64,000 nt of DNA from NCBI RefSeq assembly GCF_902459505.1, contig NC_047096.1, positions 12,028,001 to 12,092,000 of the forward strand, in the 5' to 3' direction. Of the stretch, positions 30,731 through 41,667 are shown piece by piece. A program made the position numbers and the translations under genes. The stretch comes from Geotrypetes seraphini. Its lineage: Eukaryota; Chordata; Amphibia; Gymnophiona; Dermophiidae. Numbering within the stretch: the first letter of the stretch is position 1; each line of letters begins with the position of its first letter. The notes below the pieces were generated by a model. The model ran no database searches, had not been told where the DNA came from, and saw only the letters and a program-made list of their open reading frames with translations.

Positions 30731-30997
30731 TTAATATTTGCATATCCTCTCCCTATAGGCTAAGGCTCTTTACACCTGCATTATGATGTCATAGAGCCTT
30801 ATGGTTATAGAAACATAGAAACATGATGGCAGTAAAGGCCAAATGGACCATCCAGTATTCCCATCTGCAGCATCCTCTATCTCCTCCTCTCCCTATTGGT
30901 TAAGGTTCTTAATATTTGCATGTCCTCTCCCTATAGGCTAAAGCTCTTTACACCTGCCTTATGATGTCATAGAGCCTTATGGTTATAGAAACATAGA
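30731..30997. repeat. Tandem duplication with CR1 tail pieces
   Basis: About 95 bases around 'gcatatcctctccctataggctaa..ctttacacctgc' (from about 30731) recur from about 30908. Between them sits a 'gaaacatgatggcagtaaaggcc' CR1 tail fragment. Each duplicate ends with 'ttatggttatagaaacatagaaa'. Confidence 0.65.
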
Positions 30998-31155
30998 AAG
31001 GGTAAATTAGATGCACATCTCCCTTGAGAAGCATACGGTGATATGGGGACTAAAACTAGGCCAGGGTACACCTGGTGGGGCCTCCGCGTGTGCGGATCAC
31101 CGGACTTGATGGACCCAGGGTCTGATCCGGAGATGGCAATTCTTATGTTCTTATG
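30998..31155 (+). mobile_element. CR1-type LINE 3' tail, second copy
   Basis: Repeats the last 150 bases of the copy at 30425-30730 and includes a 'ggggcctccgcgtgtgcgg' segment that the first copy lacks. It ends with TTCTTATG repeats. Confidence 0.75.
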
Positions 31156-31442
31156 GGGTTTTTTTTTTCCACATGTTCTTCCTTTCATAACCCGATTATT
31201 GCATCAAATTTCCAGAGAATGCAGATTCCATCTCACCATGATGGGTCATGCTCTTCTTTGACTGCCAACAACTCAGCTGTCAAAAGGTTTTGGGGTTGTT
31301 TTTTTTTACATAGTTCTCTGTTACTGTAAAATAAGCACTTGGTTTCTCTCCCTCTCACGTCCCTTCTTTGGGGACTGTGAGATGCACTTCAGGAGTTCTC
31401 ATGCTAAACAACTCTAGAGATAGAACCGAAACTTCTCGGCAG

Positions 31443-31905
31443 TTCAACAAGAGAAACATAGTAACAAAGTAGATGACTGCAGATAACGACCCGAATGATC
31501 CATCCACTCTACCCATCCTGATTCAATTTAAATTAACAAAAAAAAAAAATTAAAAAAAATTTCTTCTTAGGTATTTCTGGGCAAGAATCCAAAGCTCTAA
31601 CCGGTACTGTGCTTGGGCTCCAACCGCTGAAGTCTCCGTCAAAGCTTGCTCCAGTCCCTCCCAGCCATTGAAGCCCTCCCCAGCCCATCCTCATATACAG
31701 ACACAGACCGTGCAAGTCTGCCCAGTCCTGGCCTTAGTTCTTCAATATTTACTATTGTTTTCTGATTCTAGATCCTCTGCGTTCATCCCACTCTTCTTTG
31801 AACTCCGTCACCGTTTTCCTCTCCACCACCTCTCTCGGGAGCGCATTCCAGGCATCCACCACCCTCTCCGTAAAGTAGAACATACCAAAGAAGGCACGGG
31901 TAACA
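31443..31905 (-). mobile_element. CR1-type LINE 3' end, antisense (TACTATGT tail family)
   Basis: Same 3' UTR as the LINE at 53908-56101: 'gggcaagaatccaaagctc', 'ccattgaagccctccccagcccatcc' and 'cagaccgtgcaagtctgcccag'. The coding end ([17 protein letters not shown] on the minus strand) is near 31830-31885. 5'-truncated. Confidence 0.8.
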
Positions 31906-32044
31906 AGACCGTCTAAGAGCACAAGGTTTATAAGAACGCCAACAGGAAGAAATACAAAGCGGATTTCACTCAACTACAAGCTGTTAGTGTTGGAGTTACA
32001 GTACACTCTCTGTTAACCGGAACTCAAGCAACCAGAAGTCTCAA

Positions 32045-32310
32045 GCAACTAGTAAAGTAAAGTAAAGTAATTTATTTCTTATATACCGCTACATCCGTTA
32101 GGTTCTAAGCGGTTTGAAGAAAATATACATTAAGATTATAAATGAGAAGTAAGAAGGTACTTAAAAAATTCCCTTACTGTCCCGAAGGCTCACAATCTAA
32201 CTAAAGTACCTGGAAATTAATAAAGAAGAGAAAATAAAGATGGTTGAAAAAAGAAAAATTCTATGTGAACTTATAGGATGGAAATTAAACTGAATTACAA
32301 AAATTACAAA
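32045..32310 (-). mobile_element. L2-like LINE 3' UTR, antisense
   Basis: 'taaagtaatttatttcttatataccgct' followed by 'ggttctaagcggttt' and 'gaaggctcacaatctaac', the usual order of an antisense L2-like tail here. No coding part. Confidence 0.6.
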
Positions 32311-32410
32311 AATCAAAGAATTAGAAAGGAGACTTAGATCTCACTGACATCTTGGAATCATCACAAATTTAAATTTCAGCTAGGGACATTTTATTGGTGA
32401 CCTTTGTTTT

Positions 32411-32560
32411 TCTACTACTACTACCATTACATTATTTCTATAGCACTACCAGACGCACGCAGCGCTGTACAGAGTCATAAAGAGTAAGAAAACAGTCCCT
32501 GTTCGAAAGAGCTTACAATCTAAACCAATCATCCTACCAATTGTCATAACCGACAAATTG
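32411..32560 (-). mobile_element. LINE 3' tail, antisense
   Basis: 'attatttctatagcactaccagacgcacgcagcgctgtacag' and 'aaagagcttacaatctaa' form a recurring vertebrate LINE tail. Clade not certain from this piece alone. Confidence 0.5.
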
Positions 32561-32569
32561 TTCTACTCC

Positions 32570-34205
32570 TGACATCCCCACCAATCCCACCAGCCTCCCT
32601 TCAAGGATAGCTCCTTCTTGACAACCCCCACCGATGCCTCAGCTCCCTCCCGATACCCTACATACCACTCACACCACTCTGACATCCCCACATCCCACTA
32701 TACCTTTGAAGAAACATCAGCAAGAAGGATGCCCACTCCCTCCTGCCGCTAGAGCAACCTTTTCAAAATGGTGACCCTTTCCCCTCCCAGTGCATCTTGG
32801 GATGCACTGAATGGGGTCCAAAGCCCTGAATGGCTTAGCCTTCCTTCTTATATCACAGGGACCCTCTGACATCAGAGGGAAGGCTTCCAGGCCAGCCACA
32901 GCCTGTGGCTTTGTGAACAATTGCACAGAAGGAGGAAAAGAAGGAGTAGGCCTACACACTGCTTCTTCTTCTGGGAGGCTGGGGGGGACGTCTTCCAGAG
33001 GGATTGCCACCAAGCTACTGTTTCTTCTATGGGGTTGGAGGAGCATGGCTACCCCATGTCACCATGCTTCAGTCTGTCCTAGTATGACAACGCTTATGAT
33101 CTTATGTTCTAACCATCTGGTGTCATTCTTTAGTGTCTATCTCAGCCTCAGTCCTTCTACACCAGAATTCTTCAATGCAAGGCTTGAGGGTCAGTGGCTG
33201 GGCCCATTCGTACACTGATTCTTCCCTCTCTCCTTAAAGAATGACACAGGGATGGTTTCCCACTGTTGTCCGCGGGGACAGGAACAGTGATGAATTCTGT
33301 CACCATGTCATTCTCTGGTTAAGATGGCCCTGATATTGCAGTGACACTCCTTACCTAGGGGCCACATGCAATGTCACCATTGCATGAAGCTGAGTCTCTC
33401 TCCTTCAAGGGCTATAAACTCCGCCTCCAGATGACTCAGGCAATGCAAGATCTGACTCAGGGATAGAACCCAGCACTTACAGCTGGGTGGACAGAGTGGT
33501 AGAATATTTAACATCAGTGTGTTATAGTATTTCTTTGCTCAAAATAGAAAAGAAAAATGATCACCTCTTTAGAGTTGAGGAAACCAAAGTAGAAAAAGAG
33601 AAAATGACTTGCCCAAGGTCATTCCGCAAGTATGTGGCAAAGCTGAGGTTAGACATGAGGTACAGAGAAATAATGTAACATGTCCAAGGTCAGAGAGAGG
33701 CTCAAGGATGCCAGGCTTAGTCTATAGCCCTTCAGTTTCAAGTCTTCGGTGGGTTGGGGGGTCTCTGCACTGAGACTGTTCCAGCAAAAGAATTCTTAAT
33801 TCAGTCCCGTGCCCTCTTCAGCGCCTACAGATGTTCCTCTAAGCAGTCTGCAAGCTGCTCAACCCAGGAGAAATTCAGTGAAAACCACAGATGAGCTTAT
33901 CTATGTGAGAACACTGCTGCACTGACACTGCATTCTGAAAACAAATGATGGAAACTCAGATTCCAAGAAAGGAATCCGACCACAAGTTTCCAAGGAAAGG
34001 TTTGCAGTTAGGCAATGCCTGTGTAATGGCGAGTGCTAAGGAGAGCATATAAAGGTCAATTATCTAATTTACACTGCTCCTAAATTTTACCCTAGCTCCA
34101 ATAGGTAACAGAATTTATTTGTAGTTTCTTGCTAAACCACTTTTCATGGAAATACATCACAGAAGTTTACACAAGAATAAAATAGAATATAAGAATAGCC
34201 TTATT
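32570..34205. other. Unassigned spacer
   Basis: No gene supported. Near 32815-32920 the sequence resembles the interior of the hAT element at 42282-43000 ('agggaaggcttcc', 'ggctttgtg'), so part may be a decayed relative. Confidence 0.4.
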
Positions 34206-34463
34206 GGGTTAGATATAGAAGCATGATGGCGGATAAAGGCCAAATGGCCCATCCAGTCTGCCTATCCGCAGGATCCATTATCTCTCTCTCTGAGAGATCC
34301 CACTTGCCTATCCCAGGCCCTCTTGAATTCAGACACAGTCTCTGTCTCCACCACCTGTTCCGGGAGACTGTTCCATGCATATACCACCCTTTCTATAAAA
34401 AAATATTTCCTTTGAATACTCTGGAGCCTATTACCTCTTAACTTCTTCTTATGCCCTCTCATT
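34206..34463 (-). mobile_element. CR1-type LINE 3' end, antisense
   Basis: 'gatggcggataaaggccaaatggcccatccag' 3' UTR and the inverse of the FIERVVYAWNSLPEQVVETETVSEF block. It stops where the next antisense tail begins, suggesting that the second LINE inserted into or beside it. Confidence 0.75.
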
Positions 34464-34464
34464 C

Positions 34465-35078
34465 ATAGAAACATAGAAACATGATGGCAGATAAAGGCCA
34501 AATGGCCCATCCAATCTGCCCATCCACAGTAACCATTATCTCTTTCTCTCTCCGAGAGATCCCACGTGCCTATCCCAGGCCCTCTTGAATTCAGACAGTC
34601 TCTGTCTCCACCACCTCTTCCGGGAGACTGTTCCATGCATCTACTACCCTTTCTGTAAAAAAAATATTTACTTAGATTACTCCGAAGCCTATCAACTCTT
34701 AACTTCATCCTATGCCTTCTCATTTCAGAGCTTCCTTTCAAATGAAAGACTCGACTCATGCGCATTTACACCTCGTATGTATTTCAACCTCTCTACCATA
34801 TCTCCCCGCTCCCTCCTTTCCTCCAAAGTATACAGATTGAGATCTTTAAGTCTGTCCCCATACACCTTATGATGAAGACCACACACCATTGTAGTAGCCT
34901 TCCTCTGGACTGACTCCATCCTGTTTATATCTTTTTGAAGGTGTGGCCTCCAGAATTGTACACAGTATTCTAAATGAGGTCTCACCAAAGTCTTATACAA
35001 GGGCATCAATACCTCCTTATTCCTACTGGCTATACCTCTCCCTATGCAATCCAGCATCCTTCTAGCTTTCACCATCGC
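34465..35078 (-). mobile_element. CR1-type LINE 3' end, antisense, second copy
   Basis: Starts with the TTTCTATG tail in reverse. The minus strand carries YGDRLKDLNLYTLEERRERGDM and [21 protein letters not shown]. 5'-truncated in the thumb region. Confidence 0.8.
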
Positions 35079-35409
35079 GAACAACAACTTCAGGGTATAT
35101 GGGGTGTCTGGCTTTCACCGCCGTGAACAATTTCAATGTGCTCCTCGTGACTTCATCATCTCTCCCGCTGACGTCACTCCCTATGCGCGGCACCTGGAAG
35201 TGACATCTGCAGGAGACACAACGCGGTCGTGAGGAGCGCGTTAAAGTTGTCGCCTGCGGTGGTGAACAACTACAGGTATAGGGAAGGGAGGGGGCACATG
35301 CGTGGCAAAGGGAGGAGTGGGAGGAGGCAGGGGCAGAGAGGAGGAGGGGTGCCGGCACCCCCCAACATGGCGCCTGGAGCGGATGCCCCCCCCCCTTACT
35401 ACGCCACTG
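35079..35409. mobile_element. Fragment of a CAGTGGCGTAG hAT MITE and an inverted repeat
   Basis: The right terminus CCTTACTACGCCACTG (35394-35409) is the inverse of the tip of the MITE at 17495. Inward, 'caatgtgctcctcgtgac' and 'ggtcgtgaggagcgcgtt' are inverted partners. The left tip was not found. Confidence 0.45.
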
Positions 35410-36013
35410 CATAAATTCTAATTAGTGACAATTAGTGCTAATGATTGATGGTTACTGTTCAATTATTGGTGTTGATTAGCTCATTATCCAATTAAGTTGC
35501 ATGTTCAAATTGGGCACATGCTCAACTCAAACGCCATAAATACAATTGGGGGAATTGGGGCAATTTTCTACAAGTCACCCACAGTTAGGTGCTGGGATGT
35601 GTGCACTAAGCACAAATCCCCAAATTCTATAAAATCTGCCTAAAGTTAGGCACCTATATCGAAGCGCCCAGCTTAATTAATTGACTTTATTCAGCGCCTA
35701 TAATTGACACTTAAGACTTCATAATTGATGTTAATTTGAAGTTAGGCATCTAATTTGCTAGGCGTGATTCCATAACAGTTAGATACCTTGTCCAACTGGT
35801 TTAGCGACGATCGTTAGACGCTCGGTGAGCTTAGTGCATCTGGGCCTCCGTTGTTTAACTTGCTTTTTTTTTTATCAAACTTTTCAAACCACCCTCATAC
35901 ATCAGGCAGACATTTCAGTTTCAGAATTATTCAGTAATTCAAAGAAACAAATCACATAATTGAAAAAAAACAAACAAACGCTTAGCTAATATATTTTATT
36001 TGCGGTATATTAA
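35410..36013. other. Unassigned spacer
   Basis: AT-rich with many 'ttaggcacc' and 'aattgac' motifs. No gene and no classified repeat. Confidence 0.35.
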
Positions 36014-36440
36014 ACATAAGAACATAAGAAACGCCCTCACCGGATCAGACCGAGGTCCATCTTGTCCGGCGATCCGCACACGCGGCGGCCCATTTAGGTG
36101 CTCCTTTTTGGAGACCCGGATTTACCGTATCCCTCAATATGATATGCAAGAAGGTGTGCATCCGACTTGCGCTTGAATCCCAGAACCGTAGTCTCCGCCA
36201 CAACCTCCTCCGGGAGCGCATTCCAAGCACCCACCACGCGCTGTGTGAAACAGAATTTCCTGACGTTTGTCCTAAACCTGCTGCCACTCAGTTTCAGGCT
36301 ATGACCTCTTGTCCGTGTCCCCTCTGAATATTTCAGCAATGGTGCTTCCTGGTCTATTTTATCAAATCCTTTTAATATTTTAAAGGTCTCTATCAAATCC
36401 CTTCTCAGTCTTCTCTTCTCAAGGGTAAACAGTCCCACAT
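36014..36440 (-). mobile_element. CR1-type LINE 3' end, antisense
   Basis: Reverse TTCTTATG tail, 3' UTR with 'cgcggcggccca', and the coding inverse of MGLFTLEKRRLRRDLIETFKILKG and FCFTQRVVGAWNALPEEVV. Truncated at its 5' side. Confidence 0.8.
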
Positions 36441-36441
36441 A

Positions 36442-36823
36442 TTAAATTCATTTACTCATTTATTTAGCCCGTCCTTCCAAAGGAGCCCAGAACGGGCTTC
36501 AAAGGTACATTCACAGTCTAGAAAGGACATAAATGAATTTGCGGCATTCGTAGAAGATATTACATGGCACATTATAGATTTAGGACGGCATTCACTGTAC
36601 TAACATAACATAACTGTACTAAAGTTTTAGCGTTGTAAGCGAGTACATGATTGGTGGTTGGCAGTTAAGGTCCCGTGAGTAGCGTCGGTCATTATGGAGC
36701 TCGTGAGTAGCGTTGGACATTAAGGAGCTGGATTAGTGAAGAGGAAGGTTTTCACGGCCTTCCTGAAGTTCCATAGATTGTCTAGCGATCTAATGGATGT
36801 GGGGATGATGTGCCAGAATCTGG
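36442..36823 (-). mobile_element. L2-like LINE, antisense, left of insertion
   Basis: 'ttatttagcccgtccttccaaaggagcccagaacgggcttcaa' tail and the 'tttcacggccttcctgaagttcca' coding-end block. It is interrupted at 36824 by the hammerhead element and resumes at 37406. Confidence 0.55.
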
Positions 36824-37392
36824 CAAACAATCATACATCGGTTATTCCATTTTCCTTGTGATTGCAGAATATCAAAAATAACTTATTAAAATGCCCACGG
36901 GATCTTCAGACCACCGTGCAAGTAATATAACTTGCAACGGACCTAATCCTCATTAGTCCCATTGGCATTAGATTTTCTTATATGATTATTTATATTGATA
37001 CTTATTAAACTCTTATTGAACTTGTGCTACTTAGCTTTTTAAAAATTTTTTTTTTAAATAACTCCCTTTGCCAACGCATTTCGAATTTCTTTATCAAGGG
37101 TGGGAGTACAAACTCTAGATTTGCTGGACTATCTAATAACAGCCACCATAGCGCCAATTCAATAAGAATTGAATAAATAACAAATAAGTATCAATATCAA
37201 TAATCATATAAGAAAATCTAATGCCATTGGGACTAATGAGCAAGTTATATTACTTGCTCGGTGGTCTGAAGATCCCGTAGGCATTTTAATAAGTTATTTT
37301 TGATATTCTGTAATCACAAGGAAAATATGGGAATAACTGATGTATGATTTGTTTGCTAGACATAAATTAAGAATCATCAAGTGTTTAGAAGA
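36824..37392 (-). mobile_element. 569-bp snap-back element with hammerhead-like loop, copy 2
   Basis: Inverted arms at about 36831-37022 and 37155-37349, with one 14-base indel, enclose a loop with a hammerhead-like motif on the minus strand. About 43 extra bases lie outside the right arm. TGCCAGAATCTGG occurs at both borders (36811-36823, 37393-37405), a probable 13-bp target duplication inside an L2-like LINE. Layout and length mirror the element at 24184, in the opposite orientation, but the arms are not detectably similar in sequence. Confidence 0.65.
37068..37112 (-). ncRNA. Degenerate hammerhead-like motif H6
   Basis: Minus strand: ACTCCC pairs with GGGAGT as a stem I, a CTTGATAAAG segment stands where the core should be, then TTC-GAAA and TGCGTTGGC. 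The GAAA..GTTGGC part resembles H3. The core departs from consensus, so activity is unlikely. Confidence 0.4.
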
Positions 37393-37405
37393 TGCCAGAA
37401 TCTGG

Positions 37406-37480
37406 GCATAAACTGTGAATAAGAGTGTTTGGGGGTTGTTTCAGTTTTGAGTGAACGACCAGGTGGCAGTGTGAGCCGTC
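37406..37480 (-). mobile_element. L2-like LINE, antisense, right of insertion
   Basis: Continuation of the LINE interrupted at 36823, identified from the 'ccagaatctgggcataaactg' junction. Short and without its own coding motif. Confidence 0.4.
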
Positions 37481-37549
37481 TTTCCGTTTGAGGCAAAATG
37501 TGATTAAAACAAACCCCCCCAAAAAAGCACGAATGCAGTGGAATCAGTA

Positions 37550-37758
37550 CAGGTTGTCATCGTCTTACGACCGCAATTGGTTCCGACTGCCAGGTCGTAA
37601 GTGGATCAGGACGTAAGTCGGCCTTTGTTAAATTAAGGCAAGCATGTTAGACTGGGTCATGATATTTTAATCATCTTAAAGCAATCTGTTACCAACATTT
37701 TCTTTCTTCGGAGAGCGGAAGTCGCGTCGTAAGGTCGAACAGTCGTAACTTGGAGAAG
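37550..37758. mobile_element. Possible MITE with GTCGTAAG motifs
   Basis: 'gtcttacgaccgcaattgg' at the left and 'ggtcgaacagtcgtaacttgg' at the right with internal 'caggtcgtaagtgg' and 'aagtcgcgtcgtaagg'. These inverted GTCGTAAG blocks suggest a degraded palindromic DNA element. Confidence 0.45.
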
Positions 37759-38148
37759 AACATAGGAACATAAGAACATAAGAAGTTGCCTCCACTGAGT
37801 CAGACCAGAGGTCCATCGCGCCCAGCGGTTCCGCTCCCGCGGCGGCCCATCAGGTCCATGACCTGTGAAGTGGTTTCTGTCTAATCTTATAACCTACCTC
37901 TACTTCTATCTGTACCCCTCAATCCCCTTTTCTTTTAGGAACCTATCTAGACCCTCCTTGAACCCCTATAGCGTGCTCTGGCCTATTACAGTCTCCGGGA
38001 GCGCGTTCCATGTGTCCACCACTCTCTGAGTGAAAAAGAACCTCCTAGCATTTGTTCTAAACCTGTCCTTTTTCAATTTCTCCGAGTGCCCCCTTGTGCT
38101 TGTGGCTCCCCACAGCCTGAAGAATTTGTCCCTGTCTACCTTCTCTGT
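37759..38148 (-). mobile_element. CR1-type LINE 3' end, antisense
   Basis: Reverse TTCTTATG tail ('aacataagaacataagaagttgcc'), 3' UTR 'cggcggcccatcaggtcc' and the C-terminal coding inverse. Truncated within the thumb. Confidence 0.8.
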
Positions 38149-39009
38149 ATTACATTGTTTATTTGCTTGTTTAGACTCATAACAATGAGTCCAGCTAAGT
38201 CCAACAGTGTTTTAAAACTTTAAACATTGATATGGGGGTTTAAAATACATCATAAAGAAAAGAAAACCAGATTTTAACTGCCGGCTGAAGAACGAAAACG
38301 GTTTCAATTTCTACAGCTCTGACCAGTGTCCATTTAGCTGATTGGCATTCATCATTACGATTAAACCACTCCTCGCTAGTGCAGGAATGTTAAGCCAAGC
38401 TCCCGTTAGCTTGCACGTATTTTTTTTTTCCCTCTGTTTGAATTTCATTCAGACCTGGTCAGCGTCAGCTGTGCAGGGGCTTGTTCCTAGGAAACTGGGC
38501 TCAGTAACAACAGCCTGCTTTGAAAGCAGTTACAAGCTCTGAGTAATGAAGAATGAGCTCACCAAGATGTCTGCTTGCCCCTAGCGCAAAAGACCCCCCT
38601 CCCAGGACCCAGAGGCACAAGGCTGAGGAGCCACCTCGCTCTCTCTCACACCCTGATGAGTGTTCTCACTTCTTCCTCTTTCCCCTTCAGGCCTCCATTG
38701 TAATATTCGGCTGTGAATCACAGCCATGTGCTGGCCACATCACCATTTGTTTTGTCTTCTCTTGTTTTGACCCAAGGAAAAAAAGAGTTAGCTCTTTCTT
38801 TCTGAGCACTGGCTGTTTGTACAAATACATGACAGCACTGAGGACCTGTGACACTACAGAACACAAGACCCATAGTTATGTGCTAGGGTCTAGGAGGGTA
38901 GTTTTCCAAAGCTGTTTATGGAAGGGATTTTCCATTCGGCTCAGGCCTTTTCCAGTTGACCAGTAGGGTTTTTTTTTTCCCCTGTCCCCAGAGGATTTAT
39001 AATCTAGGC
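38149..39009. other. Unassigned spacer
   Basis: Open frames of 66 and 137 residues are present but lack domains, codon bias or splice context. No repeat was recognised. Possibly unique sequence. Confidence 0.35.
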
Positions 39010-39203
39010 CAGTGTTTCTCAACTCGGTCCTGGAGTACCCCCTTGCCAGTCAGGTTTTCAGGATATCCACAATGAATATGCATAAACTTGATTTGCATAC
39101 ACTGCCTCCATTATATGCAAATTTCTTTCATGCCTACTCATTGTGAATATCCTGAAAACCTGACTGGCACAGGGGTACTCCAGGACTGAGTTGAGAAACA
39201 CTG
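39010..39203. mobile_element. hAT MITE, CAGTGTTTCTC tips, complete
   Basis: 194 bp. Tips CAGTGTTTCTCAACTC and GAGTTGAGAAACACTG are perfect inverses. Exact 8-bp target duplication ATCTAGGC (39002-39009, 39204-39211). The palindromic core resembles that of the CAGGGG MITEs. Confidence 0.9.
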
Positions 39204-39659
39204 ATCTAGGCGACCAATGCAAAAAGCTTGTACAGATGTTGGCAGGGGTTATCATGACTTCTGCTTGCAATTTTTTTGGGTGCATGATGCAGAGAAGTGT
39301 TTCCTGCAGAAAATAAATCTTTATGAGTCCACGAGTAGTGCACTGGCACAGCACATTACAATGAAGGTTAAGGATGCCCTATTCAGCCCCGATGCAGAGA
39401 AGAACATGGAAGACAAAGGCTGAACACAAGAAGGGTTGGTCTGATCTTCTGCAGGACTGTCGGTGAGGACTTAGGAGTCAGGACCTGTTTCTTCTTTCTG
39501 CTGCGAGCATAAGAGAGACCAGTCCTTAACCCCTCGACATGTCTACACCTAACTCATGTAAAAGTAGCAAGTAGAAGCAAAAAAAAAAAAAAAAAATTAC
39601 CATTTTTGTTTAATGCAAAATCACCATAATAAAAATGTTATGCACATTATTTATCTACA

Positions 39660-40315
39660 TCACCAGTGCCAAACTAGACTCACACTGCCTACCGATACGA
39701 GCAAGAATCCAATTCAAATGATACTGTCTACTATTTAAAGTAACATACGGAACTGCACCCACCTACCTAAACAATCGCCTAAACCGAAACCTTTCACCCA
39801 GAATAAGGAGAACCCAGATCCCATTCACCTGTCCACCACTCAAAGGTACTCGACACAAGAAAATATATGACAACCTCCTAGCGACGCAGGCAGCGAAACT
39901 TGACCCCCCTCCATCTCCAAGCTGCTGACCACAACAACTGACTTCAAAGCGTTCTGAAAAGATATCAAAACACTACTATTCAAAACACACATCCCATCAA
40001 CCTAATCTCCCCCCTATTCCCATCCCTTCTGCATTTTCCTCGCGAACTTACCTCTTCTCTGGTAACACCTATTCAATGTCTCTAAACTGAATCCTCAATA
40101 TATAACCGGATTCCAGCTTTCTTCTAAAGTATGGTAACCTACCAGATAGGTCTCCTCAATGTCTCAATACGTCCAGAAATCACAATATGTAATTTGAAAC
40201 CAGTTTTCTTCTAATGTAATGTAATCTCCTGGAAATGTCCAGCTATCTTCTAATGTAATCCGCTTAGAACTGCAAGGTACAGGCGGAATAGAAATCACTA
40301 ATGTAATGTAACATT
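39660..40315 (+). mobile_element. L2-like LINE 3' part
   Basis: Coding blocks such as 'ctgcctaccgatacgagcaagaatccaattcaaatga' (LPIRARIQFK) and 'acttcaaagcgttc' precede the tail 'aatccgcttagaactgcaaggtac..aatagaaatcactaatgtaatgtaa'. Frames are broken. The same tail occurs inverted at 12015. Confidence 0.65.
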
Positions 40316-40727
40316 CCAGCAGATCTTTACACGTGCGTCAGCACTTTTTTTGCTCTTGGATGTGCACAAGGTGGACTAGATTTAGTAAACAGCGCTCAAA
40401 ACATGGCACCCAAAAACACCCCATCCAGCGTGCTATTCTACTGTATCAACTGCGCTCGAGATGGGCACCGTTTATAAAATAGCACTTAAGAGCCAATTTC
40501 TGCGCCAAACTTTGCGCATGAGGATTTATACCAACCGAAGCCTGGTGCAAATCTCGAAGCGAAATTTAGGCGTGGATCCCTGGTATTCGGTAACAGTGAA
40601 TGCCCCTCCCATGGCCATGCCCTTCTTTGACTTGTGCACTGTAAGATTAGCATCTTTATCGAATAACACCTAGCAAGATGTCCATGCAACTCCAAATAGC
40701 GGCCAGTTAACTCCAATAATTGTTAGC

Positions 40728-41013
40728 GACTGGTACACTGACAAATCCGTGCAGGACGATGGCACTCCGACAAATGCGTCGCAACAATTGTGCGCACGGA
40801 CAAATGTGCGCACGAGGACAGCAGCCCGTCGGATTTGTCGATATACCATCTGGAAGGTCCTGATTTGCTCAGACTCCTCAGAGAGGCGCCTCAAGCCCCT
40901 CCCAAGGGATGGGGCCTGGGGAGTTTGAGCAAGTCAGGGCCTTCCAGTTGGTACACCGAGAAATCCGACGGGCCACCATTGTCCTGCGCGGACTTGTCGG
41001 TATACCGGTGATA
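40728..41013. mobile_element. Palindromic element with nested hairpins
   Basis: Outer arms: 'actggtacactgacaaatccgtgcaggac' against the inverse of 'gtcctgcgcggacttgtcggtataccggt'. Inner arms: 'cccgtcggatttgtcgatatacca' against 'tggtacaccgagaaatccgacggg'. The centre holds GGCGCCTCAAGCCCCTCC (40885-40902), also present in the 46.5-kb palindrome. Confidence 0.65.
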
Positions 41014-41117
41014 ATTAGGTTGTGATCCAATTTAATTGTGCATGCATCTCAGAATAGCATGCGATTTTGTGCATCATTTATAGAATCCTGAGGTAGCCAA
41101 CAAATACTACAAAACTT

Positions 41118-41325
41118 GAAATAATAATAATTTTATTTCTTATATACGGCCAAAGCCATAGTAGTTCTAGGCGGTTTACAACGAAGAAGGGCTGGACAAT
41201 CAATGAAAATGGTACAATGTTACAATCAGATAAAATTAGGTGATAGAGAAAAAAAAATGGTACAACAGAGAGAAAAAAATGGTACAAACAGAAAGAAAGA
41301 AATCCGCTTCTCTATTGGACTACTA
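41118..41325 (-). mobile_element. L2-like LINE 3' UTR, antisense
   Basis: 'aataataataattttatttcttatatacggc' then 'ctaggcggtttacaa', an antisense L2-like tail. No coding part. Confidence 0.55.
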
Positions 41326-41330
41326 ACTTA

Positions 41331-41526
41331 GTAACATAGTAGATGATGGCAGATAAAGACCCGAATAGTCCATCCAGTCTGCCCAACCTGATTCAATTTA
41401 AATTTTTTTAATTTTTTCTTCTTAGCTATTTCTGGGCAAGAATCCAAAGCTCTACCCGGTACTGTGCTTAGGTTCCAACTGCCAAAATCTCCGTCAAAAC
41501 CTACTCCAGCCCATCTACACCCTCCC
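41331..41526 (-). mobile_element. CR1-type LINE 3' UTR, antisense, duplicate 1
   Basis: TACTATGT-tail family 3' UTR, identical in layout to 41668-41880. It breaks off at CCTCCCAG, directly followed by a CT microsatellite. Confidence 0.8.
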
Positions 41527-41666
41527 AGCTCTTTCTCTCTCTATCTCTCTCTCTCTCTTTCTCTCGCTCTCTTTCTCTTTCTCTCTCTCTTTCTCTCTTT
41601 CTTTCTCTCTCTATCTCTCTCTTTCTCTTTCTCTCTCTATCTATCTATCTCTCTCTCTCTCTCTTT
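41527..41666. repeat. CT-rich microsatellite
   Basis: About 140 bases of (CT)n with TTTCTC and TATC variants, located between two copies of the same LINE segment. Confidence 0.9.
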
Positions 41667-41667
41667 A

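Noticed and set aside
38342-38966. Frames of 66 and 137 residues as possible host exons
   Set aside because: No recognisable domain or splice pattern. Composition is not different from the surroundings.
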